Shown piece by piece: positions 1-5,614 of a DNA stretch of 6,465 nucleotides (positions are counted from its first letter, which is position 1; each line of letters opens with the position of its first letter). The translations under genes and the position numbers were made by a program. The notes under the pieces were generated by a model that searched no databases, was not told where the DNA came from, and was given only the letters and a program-made list of their open reading frames with translations. The DNA is from an uncultured Verrucomicrobiota bacterium (GTDB lineage: Bacteria; Verrucomicrobiota; Kiritimatiellia; RFP12; UBA1067): the NCBI GenBank assembly GCA_946615275.1, contig CAMOHV010000071.1, positions 1 through 6,465 of the forward strand, in the 5' to 3' direction.

Positions 1-1275
1 GCGCAGCCCATCGACGTGAAGGGCAAGGTCATCCAGGTGGTCGGCACCATCATCAAGGCGTCGGTCCCCGGCGTCAAGATCGGGGAGGTGTGCATTCTGA
101 GGAACCCGTGGGAGGAGAACGAGGTGCAGGCGGAGGTGGTCGGCTTCACCAAGGAGGCCGTCCTCCTCACAGCGCTGGGCGCGATGATCGGCATCAGCGC
201 GGAGACCGAGGTGATCCCCACGCGCCGTGTCCAGATGGTGCCGGTCGGGAAGCATCTCCTCGGCCGCGTCCTGGACGGACTGGGCCGGCCGATGGACGCC
301 GACAGGAAGGGCCCTCTCCGTCCGGACGGCTACTACCCCGTCTACGCCGATCCCCCATCTCCGCTTGACCGCACGATAATCTCCAAGCCCATCTCCCTCG
401 GCGTGCGCGCCATCGACGGGCTTCTCACCTGCGGAGAGGGCCAGCGCATGGGCATATTCGCGGCGGCCGGCGGCGGAAAGTCCACGCTCCTCGCGCAGAT
501 CATCCGCAACACCGAGGCGGAGGTCACCGTGCTGGCGCTCATCGGCGAGCGCGGACGCGAGGTGCGCGAGTTCATCGAGAAGGACCTCGGGCCGGAGGGC
601 CTCGAGAAGTCCGTCCTCGTGATCTCGACATCGGACCGCTCCGCCATGGAGCGCCTGAAGGCCGCGTACGTCGCCACCGCCATCGCCGAGAGCTTCCGCG
701 ACAGGGGCATGAAGGTGCTTCTCCTGATGGACTCCGTGACGCGCTTCGGCCGCGCGCAGCGCGAGATCGGCCTCGCCGCCGGCGAGCCGCCCACGCGCCG
801 CGGCTTCCCCCCGAGCGTCTTCTCCGAGCTGCCGAAGCTGATGGAGCGCGCCGGCAACTCTTCCAAGGGCTCCATCACCGCGCTATACACCGTGCTGGTG
901 GAGGGCGACGACATGACCGAGCCCATCGCCGACGAGACGCGCTCGATCCTCGACGGGCACATCATCCTCTCGCGCAAGCTCGCCCAGATGAACCACTACC
1001 CCGCGATCGACATACTCGCCTCCGTCTCCCGGTGCCAGTCCGCCATCATCCCCAAGGACCACAAGGCCGCAGCCGCGAAGCTCAGATCCCTCCTCGCCAA
1101 GTACGCCGAGGTGGAGCTGCTGCTCAAGATCGGCGAATACAAGAAGGGCGCCGACCCAGAGACCGACGAGGCGATCGCCAAGAACTCCGCCGTCAACGCC
1201 TTCCTCCGTCAGGGCCTCGACGAGAAGCCCGCCTACGACGACACCATCCAAAAGCTCAAACAGGCCGTATCCTGA
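1..1275 (+). CDS. sctN: Type III secretion system ATPase SctN (5' partial)
   Basis: Cytoplasmic hexameric ATPase at the base of the injectisome, which strips chaperones from and unfolds substrates for export. The frame is open to base 1, so the true start lies upstream. A GTG at 16 is only an internal valine: the preceding five codons are in frame, and the YscN family has roughly 20 more residues here. Numbering from that valine, the protein shows the N-terminal beta-barrel (about 1-75), a P-loop with AAAGGGKST at 149-157 (Lys155), the catalytic-glutamate motif GERGRE at 177-182 (Glu178), Walker B LLLMD at 235-239, and the ATP-synthase alpha/beta signature [10 protein letters not shown] at 329-338 followed by Arg339, the probable arginine finger. 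The segment [23 protein letters not shown] (about 131-149) is close to YscN and argues against flagellar FliI, as do the neighbours. It is followed by sctO after 29 bases. Confidence 0.97.
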   Translation, partial: AQPIDVKGKVIQVVGTIIKASVPGVKIGEVCILRNPWEENEVQAEVVGFTKEAVLLTALGAMIGISAETEVIPTRRVQMVPVGKHLLGRVLDGLGRPMDADRKGPLRPDGYYPVYADPPSPLDRTIISKPISLGVRAIDGLLTCGEGQRMGIFAAAGGGKSTLLAQIIRNTEAEVTVLALIGERGREVREFIEKDLGPEGLEKSVLVISTSDRSAMERLKAAYVATAIAESFRDRGMKVLLLMDSVTRFGRAQREIGLAAGEPPTRRGFPPSVFSELPKLMERAGNSSKGSITALYTVLVEGDDMTEPIADETRSILDGHIILSRKLAQMNHYPAIDILASVSRCQSAIIPKDHKAAAAKLRSLLAKYAEVELLLKIGEYKKGADPETDEAIAKNSAVNAFLRQGLDEKPAYDDTIQKLKQAVS

Positions 1276-1304
1276 CCCCCAACCCCTAACCACCGACCAC
1301 TGAA
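1276..1304 (+). repeat. A/C-rich simple-repeat spacer between sctN and sctO
   Basis: The spacer is almost pure C and A, in rough 7-base units (CCCAACC, CCTAACC, ACCGACC). It contains no Shine-Dalgarno sequence although sctO starts right after it. Its beginning, 1273-1291, matches 4114-4132 at the sctQ/sctR junction in 17 of 19 positions. It also resembles the A/C-rich array in front of sctT. Its role is unknown; it could serve as an unstructured translation leader or simply be the remnant of a dispersed repeat. Confidence 0.7.
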
Positions 1305-1775
1305 ATGTACATCCTCCAGCCACTTCTCCGCATACGCACGATGCGCGAAGACCGCGCCGCGGGCGAGCTTACCGCCGCGAGGCAGGCGCTCGCCGCCGCC
1401 GAGGAGGCGCTTGCCGCGCGCAAGAGGGAGCTGGCCGAGTTCGAGTCCACGAAGGAAGAGCGGCGCGACAGGATCTACGCGACGGTGATCGGGCGCGCCG
1501 TCAGCCGCGATCAGCTTGACATGGTCACCGAGGGCGTCGCACGCATCGACGAGGAGGGGGCGCTGAAGGCGGACAACGTCGTCCAGGCCGACGCCGAGCG
1601 CCAGAAGCGCGAAGCGGGCGTGGAGGCCGCCCGCGTCAACCTCAACGTGGCCACGAAGAACAGGATGAAGATCGACGAGCACCGCGCCGTGTGGCTGGCC
1701 GAGGCGATGAAGGCCGAGGAGGGGCGCGCCGAGGGTGAACTTGAGGATTTCACAGTGCGCAAGGAGGAGATATGA
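1305..1775 (+). CDS. sctO: Type III secretion system stalk protein SctO (YscO/FliJ-like)
   Basis: Central stalk of the sorting complex, equivalent to FliJ and to the gamma subunit of rotary ATPases. In the family it sits in the SctN hexamer, links it to the SctV export gate and helps recycle chaperones. The 156 residues are close to the length of YscO (about 154). The N-terminus PLLRIRTMREDRA (6-18) is the usual YscO-type opening. The rest is charged and Ala/Glu/Arg-rich with two probable coiled-coil arms (about 15-60 and 90-145), as expected for a helical hairpin. The ATG at 1305 has no Shine-Dalgarno sequence, only an A/C-rich leader; it is chosen because the family motif begins directly after it. 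The stop overlaps the sctP start as ATGA (1772-1775). The family diverges strongly in sequence, so the call also rests on position between sctN and sctP. Confidence 0.9.
   Translation: MYILQPLLRIRTMREDRAAGELTAARQALAAAEEALAARKRELAEFESTKEERRDRIYATVIGRAVSRDQLDMVTEGVARIDEEGALKADNVVQADAERQKREAGVEAARVNLNVATKNRMKIDEHRAVWLAEAMKAEEGRAEGELEDFTVRKEEI
1762..1767 (+). promoter_or_regulatory. Strong Shine-Dalgarno sequence for sctP inside the end of sctO
   Basis: AGGAGG stands 4 bases before the ATG at 1772 and 7 bases before the in-frame ATG at 1775. The second ATG therefore has the more usual spacing, but both give nearly the same protein. A ribosome finishing sctO is well placed to reinitiate here. Confidence 0.75.
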
Positions 1776-3232
1776 TGATTGAGACGATAACGCTTGACAT
1801 AGGAGGCGCCATGCCGACCACATTCAACGTGCCCGATGCGTCCGGTCTCGCGCCGCTCGCCCTGCCGGAGTCGTTTTTCGATGGCGGCAATCCGCCGCCG
1901 CATCATCATCCCTCCTTCGACGCCGTGCGGCGGTTCGAGGCGGCCATGGGGGCGCCAGCCGCGGTGGAGGCAAGCGTCGCGCGCGACGTCGCGCAGGCGT
2001 TTGACGCGCCGATCAGGCAGGAGGGCGATTCGGCGGCGGGCGCGGGGCGCCCGCCCTGCCAAGCGCCGGTGCTGGAGAGGCCTGCCGTCGAGGCTGATGC
2101 CGTCGCCCGTCCGTCGGATGTCGACGGTCGAATGCCGGCTTCCGAATCGCCCACGCCGATGCCCGATAGGGCCGCCGTTCCGGCGGCGGACACGGGGCGC
2201 CCGCCCTGCCAAGCGCCGGTGCTGGAGAGGCCTGCCGTCGAGGCTGATGCCGTCGCCCGTCCGTCGGATGTCGACAGTCGAATGCCGGCTTCCGAATCGC
2301 CCACGCCGATGCCCAGTAGGGCCGCCGTTCCGGCGGCGGACGCGGGGCGCCCGCCCTGCCAAGCGCCGGTGCTGGAGAGGCCAGCCGTCGAGGCTGATGT
2401 CGCCGCCCAGTCGTTGGAGATCATCGCCCGGCCGTCGGATGTCGACAGTCGAATGTCGGCTTCTGAATCGCCCACGCCGATGCCCAGTAGGGCCGCCGTT
2501 CCATCGGTGACCGCGGATGTTGAGCCTTCGGTCGCGCAGCCCACCCAGGAGACGATCCCTCTGCAGCAGGACGACAAGACAATAGGACAGCAGGACACTC
2601 GGGCAATAGGGCAGCAGGACGACAGGACAATAGGATCGCAGGACACTCGGGCAATAGGGCAGCAGGACACCAAGAAGATAGAACCGCAGGACAACAGGAT
2701 ACAGGGACAACAGGACGGCAAGACAATAGTCCACCAGGCTCCCCAAACGATAGAGCGGCATGACAAACGGAGGATAGGAGAGACTTCCTCCGATTCGCCC
2801 CCGCCAATTCTCAATTCTCAATTCCCAATTCCCAATCCCCAAGAGCTGCAGGGCGTCGCGCCCGTGGCAGAGAGCGATGGGGGGCTCTCCGTCTCGGCGG
2901 TGTCGGCGCGCACAGAGGCGATCGTCGACGCGGTCAATGAGATCGTGGATGCCGTGGTGGGGCAGATAACCATCACGCCGTCCCTCGTGCGCGGCGAAGG
3001 CGAAGTGCGCATGACGCTCAAGCCGACAGTGCTCGACGGATCGGACATCACTCTCACGGCGAAGGACGGCACGCTCACAGTGGCCGTCACGCCCGCCACG
3101 CCGTCGGCCGAGCAGGCCATGGCCGCCGCGCTGCCGCGCCTCGAGATCGCCCTCGCAGAACACGCGCCGGCCTTCCGCCACGTGGAGGTCGCGCTGGTCG
3201 CGAAGAAAGGAAGGACAGATGAAGTCGCCTGA
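1772..3232 (+). CDS. sctP: Needle-length control / substrate-switch protein SctP (YscP/FliK-like)
   Basis: Secreted molecular ruler that sets needle length and then switches the export gate to later substrates. The 486 residues are within the range of YscP (about 450-515). The C-terminal region, about 400-479, fits the FliK/YscP T3S4 (Flg_hook) domain: a stretch beginning GEVRMTLKP, an alternating strand with DGTLTVAV, then a helix and a final strand HVEVALV. The N-terminal 90 residues contain a FDAVRRFEAAM segment that could be the secretion or inner-rod-binding part. The middle is built from repeats: three copies of a Pro-rich 50-residue unit (92-244), nine octapeptides (265-336) and a segment encoded by 7-base repeats (about 345-357). 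Starts at 1772, 1775 and 1811 are possible; 1772 gives the ATGA overlap with sctO. The 3' end overlaps sctQ by 14 bases. Identity is supported mainly by the C-terminal domain and gene order, since the ruler region is not conserved. Confidence 0.88.
   Translation: MMIETITLDIGGAMPTTFNVPDASGLAPLALPESFFDGGNPPPHHHPSFDAVRRFEAAMGAPAAVEASVARDVAQAFDAPIRQEGDSAAGAGRPPCQAPVLERPAVEADAVARPSDVDGRMPASESPTPMPDRAAVPAADTGRPPCQAPVLERPAVEADAVARPSDVDSRMPASESPTPMPSRAAVPAADAGRPPCQAPVLERPAVEADVAAQSLEIIARPSDVDSRMSASESPTPMPSRAAVPSVTADVEPSVAQPTQETIPLQQDDKTIGQQDTRAIGQQDDRTIGSQDTRAIGQQDTKKIEPQDNRIQGQQDGKTIVHQAPQTIERHDKRRIGETSSDSPPPILNSQFPIPNPQELQGVAPVAESDGGLSVSAVSARTEAIVDAVNEIVDAVVGQITITPSLVRGEGEVRMTLKPTVLDGSDITLTAKDGTLTVAVTPATPSAEQAMAAALPRLEIALAEHAPAFRHVEVALVAKKGRTDEVA
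1801..1806 (+). promoter_or_regulatory. Second AGGAGG before an alternative in-frame sctP start (1811)
   Basis: AGGAGG lies 4 bases before ATG 1811, which is codon 14 of the longer sctP reading. Initiation here would remove MMIETITLDIGGA. It is unclear whether this is the main start, a second start, or chance within an Ile-Gly-Gly-Ala coding stretch. Confidence 0.4.
2045..2503 (+). repeat. Three tandem copies of a 150-base (50-residue) unit inside sctP
   Basis: Copies lie at 2045-2194, 2195-2344 and 2345-2503. Copies 1 and 2 are exactly 150 bases and nearly identical. Copy 3 is 21 bases (7 residues) longer because of an in-frame insertion after its EAD codons, and is slightly more diverged. 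Each unit encodes GRPPCQAPVLERPAVEAD, a RPSDVD segment and ESPTPMP, so it is rich in proline and probably extended or disordered. Each contains one cysteine. The near identity of copies 1 and 2 at DNA level points to recent duplication. Copies 1 and 2 end with a small GC hairpin (GCCGCC/GGCGGC at 2171-2187 and 2321-2337). Confidence 0.97.
2564..2779 (+). repeat. Nine tandem 24-base (octapeptide) units inside sctP
   Basis: These bases encode nine consecutive octapeptides of the form QQDxxxIG, for example QQDDKTIG, QQDTRAIG, QQDDRTIG, SQDTRAIG, QQDTKKIE, PQDNRIQG, QQDGKTIV, HQAPQTIE and RHDKRRIG (residues 265-336). The first five are the best conserved and the last three are eroded. The unit length is a multiple of three, so copy changes keep the frame and alter ruler length in 8-residue steps. 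Base composition is richer in A than the surrounding GC-rich code. Confidence 0.95.
2805..2841 (+). repeat. Heptanucleotide repeat (CAATTCY) inside sctP
   Basis: Five 7-base units follow each other: CAATTCT twice, CAATTCC twice, CAATCCC once, then CAA. They are read as the peptide ILNSQFPIPNP. The unit is not a multiple of three, so gain or loss of one copy would shift the frame upstream of the T3S4 domain. The AT-rich unit contrasts with the GC-rich code on both sides and looks like an intergenic-type simple repeat caught in a reading frame. Confidence 0.93.
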
Positions 3233-4130
3233 AATACTTTCGGCGCTCCCTAGATGGAAGTCAGCCGGTTCGAAGAAGCTGCTTGACTCCCCTGCATGGG
3301 CGATGCCGTGCAGGCTTGGCGAAGAGCCGTCAACGCTCCGCATCGCCGAAGTTAGGCCCAGCGACACGCTGGACCTCTCGGTGCTCCTCGACGACGAGCG
3401 GCATGTGCTGTCGATCGCGGACTCGCCGCGCTTCGCAGACCTCCATGCGTTGTGGCCTTCGCGCGCGGACGTGCCGGAGCAGATAGTCCTCGCGCTTGTA
3501 GAGCGCGAATGCGGCATCCTCCTGCAGCTTGTGGAGAACGCGGTGCGCCGGCAGCTGAAGATAGAGGGCCTTGCGGCGGAAGGGTTCGACGGCCCGATGC
3601 TGTTCGCGCAGGCGGAGGACGTCGTCTTCGGCATTGCGCGCTCGCACGTCGTGGAGGCCGCGCTCGGCCAGCTGCGCTTCATTGACTGCTCCCATCCGTC
3701 CGTCCGCGCGGAGACACTTCCCGCCGAAGTCGAATACGCGGCGTTCGCGCTGCCGGCGGAGGACTCGTCGGCGCTTGCCGTGGGAGACGTGCTGCTCGTC
3801 CCGGAGATCGGAGCGCTCCCGCCGCGCATTGTGGCTGGCGGCCGGTTCGCCGTGGACGGCAACGGCGTCTCGCCCTTCGCGGAGGACGGACGCTGCCGCG
3901 TGGTCTCCGTCGATCCCCGCACGGTCACGCTTGGCGAGATGTTCGACGCTGCCGAGGGGATCGCGCCAGGCGATTCCGCGGCGGACGCGGGGCCCAAGCC
4001 CAGCCTGGACTGCGCTCCGCTCCAGCAGCTCCGCCTCGTCCAGAGCGGCAGGACGATCGCCAGCGGCCGATTCGACCGCCTCGCCGACCAGCCCGCCTTC
4101 GTCATAGAATCGCTGACACCCAACCCCTGA
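3219..4130 (+). CDS. sctQ: Type III secretion system C-ring/sorting-platform protein SctQ
   Basis: Cytoplasmic pod protein that, with SctK and SctL, carries the ATPase and sorts cargo; relative of FliM/FliN. The 303 residues match YscQ (about 307). Sequence conservation is low. A SpoA-like half is suggested around 187-215 (AVGDVLLVP followed by RIVAGGRFAVDGNG). A second is suggested at the C-terminus (about 228-299: VTLGEMFDAAEGIAPGD, a loop, then LRLVQSGRTIASGRF), which resembles the strand pattern and Gly-rich turn of FliN-type domains. ATG 3219 is preceded by AAGGAAGGA (3207-3215), a good Shine-Dalgarno sequence, and overlaps the end of sctP by 14 bases. The last four residues (TPNP) and the stop are encoded by a junction repeat. 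Position between sctP and sctR strongly supports the call. Confidence 0.85.
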   Translation: MKSPEILSALPRWKSAGSKKLLDSPAWAMPCRLGEEPSTLRIAEVRPSDTLDLSVLLDDERHVLSIADSPRFADLHALWPSRADVPEQIVLALVERECGILLQLVENAVRRQLKIEGLAAEGFDGPMLFAQAEDVVFGIARSHVVEAALGQLRFIDCSHPSVRAETLPAEVEYAAFALPAEDSSALAVGDVLLVPEIGALPPRIVAGGRFAVDGNGVSPFAEDGRCRVVSVDPRTVTLGEMFDAAEGIAPGDSAADAGPKPSLDCAPLQQLRLVQSGRTIASGRFDRLADQPAFVIESLTPNP

Positions 4131-4142
4131 CCCAAACCACCT
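4114..4142 (+). repeat. A/C-rich simple-repeat spacer at the sctQ/sctR junction
   Basis: An almost pure C/A stretch covers the last codons of sctQ and the 12 bases before sctR. Bases 4114-4132 match 1273-1291 in 17 of 19 positions. There is no Shine-Dalgarno sequence before the sctR ATG at 4143. The two matching spacers, about 2.8 kb apart and both at gene boundaries, indicate a dispersed repeat family rather than chance. Confidence 0.7.
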
Positions 4143-4853
4143 ATGTTCCAGACAGACCCATTTTCGCTGATAGTCCTCTTCGTGGGACTCTCCCTTTTGC
4201 CGTTCGTGGCGATGGTCGCCACCTCGTATCTCAAGATAGTCGTGGTGATGTCGCTGATAAGAAACGCGCTCGGCATACAGTCCATCCCCCCGAATATGGT
4301 CATCAACGCGCTTGCGATGATACTCACGTTCTACATCATGGCGCCGGTGGCGAGCGAATCGTGGGGCATCGCCAAGGCGGAATACGCGAAGACGCAGCAG
4401 CCAGCGGCCGTGCAGCAGCCCAACCAGCCCAGCCAGCCAGCCGCCCAGCAGCCCGGCTACCTCCCGGCCGTCGACGCCGTAGGGAAGGCCGCCGAGCCGT
4501 TCCGCAAGTTCCTCTCCGACCACACCGCCGCGCGCGAGCGGGCGTTCTTCATCAGCACGGCCGAGACCCTCTGGGCAAAGGGCGACAAGCCCGCGGTCAT
4601 CGACCCCGAGAGCTTCTACATCCTCATCCCGTCGTTCTGCGTCTCGGAGCTCACCAAGGCGTTCCAGATAGGGTTCCTCGTGTATCTGCCGTTCATAGCG
4701 ATAGACATCATCGTCTCGAACATCCTGCTCGCGATGGGCATGATGATGGTCTCGCCGGTGACGATTTCGCTGCCGTTCAAGCTGCTCCTCTTCGTGATGG
4801 TGAACGGCTGGACGCTTCTCATCCAAGGACTTGTGAGGGGGTATCTGCTATGA
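4143..4853 (+). CDS. sctR: Export-gate inner-membrane protein SctR (FliP family)
   Basis: Core subunit of the helical SctRST export gate, through which substrates pass the inner membrane. Its 236 residues compare with about 217 for YscR. Hydrophobic segments lie at about 8-29, 50-70, 158-192 and 204-230. FliP-family signatures are clear: PSFCVSELTKAFQIGF (163-178), YLPFIAID (181-188), and MMMVSPVTISLPFKLLLF (200-217) followed by NGW. The extra length is explained by a Gln/Pro-rich stretch at about 84-105 in the extramembrane loop after the second hydrophobic segment. No Shine-Dalgarno sequence precedes ATG 4143; the start is supported by the family N-terminus. The stop overlaps the sctS start as ATGA. 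Confidence 0.97.
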   Translation: MFQTDPFSLIVLFVGLSLLPFVAMVATSYLKIVVVMSLIRNALGIQSIPPNMVINALAMILTFYIMAPVASESWGIAKAEYAKTQQPAAVQQPNQPSQPAAQQPGYLPAVDAVGKAAEPFRKFLSDHTAARERAFFISTAETLWAKGDKPAVIDPESFYILIPSFCVSELTKAFQIGFLVYLPFIAIDIIVSNILLAMGMMMVSPVTISLPFKLLLFVMVNGWTLLIQGLVRGYLL

Positions 4854-5116
4854 GCCACGCCCAGATCCTCGACTATGCGAAGATGTGCCTCATCATCGTC
4901 CTGAAGCTCTCGCTGATCCCGATCCTCGTCGCGACTGTGATCGGCATACTCGTCTCGCTCCTGCAGGCGCTCACGCAGATCCAGGAGCAGACGCTCGGCT
5001 TCGCGGTGAAGCTGATCGCGATCTCGCTCACGCTCCTCGCCTGCGCGTCTTGGCTTGGCTCGTCGCTCCTCCTCTACACGCAAGACATCTTCTCCCACTT
5101 CGCGCTGCTGAGGTAG
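4850..5116 (+). CDS. sctS: Export-gate inner-membrane protein SctS (FliQ family)
   Basis: Small two-helix membrane subunit of the SctRST export gate. The 88 residues equal the length of YscS. Hydrophobic helices lie at about 12-37 and 51-75, joined by the family signature QALTQIQEQTLGF (39-51). SWLG follows at about 67-70. The start at 4850 is chosen for the ATGA overlap with sctR, a GAGGGGG Shine-Dalgarno sequence (4835-4841) and the correct family N-terminus; the reading frame itself is open further upstream inside sctR. The last codons, Arg and stop (AGG TAG), are formed by the first unit of the G/T-rich octanucleotide array. In most T3SS operons sctT follows at once; here it is displaced by about 590 bases. 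Confidence 0.96.
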   Translation: MSHAQILDYAKMCLIIVLKLSLIPILVATVIGILVSLLQALTQIQEQTLGFAVKLIAISLTLLACASWLGSSLLLYTQDIFSHFALLR

Positions 5117-5186
5117 TTAGGTGGTTAGGTAGTTAGGTGGTTAGGTGGTTAGGTAGTTAGGTGGTTAGGTAGTTTGGTGGTTAGGT
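5111..5186 (+). repeat. G/T-rich octanucleotide tandem array (left arm)
   Basis: Nine 8-base units of AGGTRGTT occupy 5111-5182 (the ninth begins with T), with a partial tenth to about 5186. The first unit supplies the stop codon of sctS. The array is the inverse complement of the array at 5615-5702, whose unit contains AACCACCT. It ends just before the GAGAGAGG Shine-Dalgarno sequence (5187-5194) of the following gene. Confidence 0.95.
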
Positions 5187-5200
5187 GAGAGAGGTAGATT

Positions 5201-5575
5201 ATGGCAAGAATTCAAGATTTTGAAGACTTGGAAGTCTGGAAACTGGCCAGAAAATTGACCGTGCAAGTGTATGCGCTTTCGCGGAATGGAGCTTTTGCAA
5301 AAGACTATGGATTTTGCAATCAAATTCGTCGTGCTGCCGTTTCGATAGTGTCCAATATCGCCGAAGGGTTTGAAAGACGGTCGAACAGCCAGTTCATCCA
5401 ATTCCTTGACATAGCAAATGGTTCTGCCGGTGAGGTCCGTGCGCAGTTGTATGTGGCACTCGATCTTGGGTACATTACGCGAGAGCAATTTCAAGCAGTC
5501 TTTAAGGACATTACAAGTATAGGCAAGATGTTGACGTCCTTGACAAGACATCTCCGAGTGAATAAACGCGATTAG
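5201..5575 (+). CDS. Four-helix-bundle protein (S23/23S rRNA intervening-sequence family)
   Basis: A 124-residue, basic, all-helical protein of the family first seen as ORFs in intervening sequences of 23S rRNA genes (Leptospira, Coxiella). The family is related to Avd, the accessory protein of diversity-generating retroelements. The hallmarks are FEDLEVWKLAR (7-17), QIRRAAVSIVSNIAEGFER (41-59) and FLDIANGSAGEVR (68-80) followed by LDLGYI (88-92). The precise role of stand-alone members is not known; nucleic-acid binding is plausible from the basic charge and from Avd. ATG 5201 has GAGAGAGG at 5187-5194 with a 6-base spacer. No reverse transcriptase or template repeat of a retroelement is in the window, and no rRNA sequence surrounds it. 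It is not a T3SS component; it is embedded in the operon in the same direction and is probably a passenger. Confidence 0.93.
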   Translation: MARIQDFEDLEVWKLARKLTVQVYALSRNGAFAKDYGFCNQIRRAAVSIVSNIAEGFERRSNSQFIQFLDIANGSAGEVRAQLYVALDLGYITREQFQAVFKDITSIGKMLTSLTRHLRVNKRD

Positions 5576-5614
5576 AAATGATCTAAGATGTCAGGTAATA
5601 GATTTCGCGGAATT

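Noticed and set aside
16..18. GTG as the true start of sctN
   Set aside because: The frame is open to base 1, no Shine-Dalgarno sequence is visible, and the family has about 20 additional N-terminal residues, so the gene is simply cut by the window edge.
2171..2187. Small perfect hairpin GCCGCC-GTTCC-GGCGGC as a regulatory site
   Set aside because: It lies within coding repeats, recurs only because the 150-base unit is duplicated, and has no T run; most likely a by-product of GC-rich code.
3939..4130. Internal start giving a separate SctQ-C fragment
   Set aside because: Internal SctQ-C translation is known in several T3SS, but the only late in-frame ATG (3939) begins in the middle of the putative SpoA domain and has no convincing ribosome site.
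1511..4327. Very long open frame on the minus strand (938 codons) across sctP and sctQ
   Set aside because: It is antisense to well-supported genes, crosses the repeats, and its translation is low-complexity Arg/Ser/Gly-rich text with no family signature. Long antisense frames are common in GC-rich genes.
3330..4826. Minus-strand open frame of 498 codons opposite sctQ and sctR
   Set aside because: It is a compositional shadow: charged His/Arg/Glu-rich translation antisense to conserved SctR signatures.
5201..5575. Diversity-generating retroelement (Avd) or 23S rRNA intervening sequence
   Set aside because: The protein belongs to the related four-helix-bundle family, but no reverse transcriptase, template/variable repeat pair or rRNA sequence is present in the window.
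5576..5614. Terminator after the four-helix-bundle gene
   Set aside because: No GC-rich hairpin followed by a T run is seen; the stretch is short and unstructured by eye.
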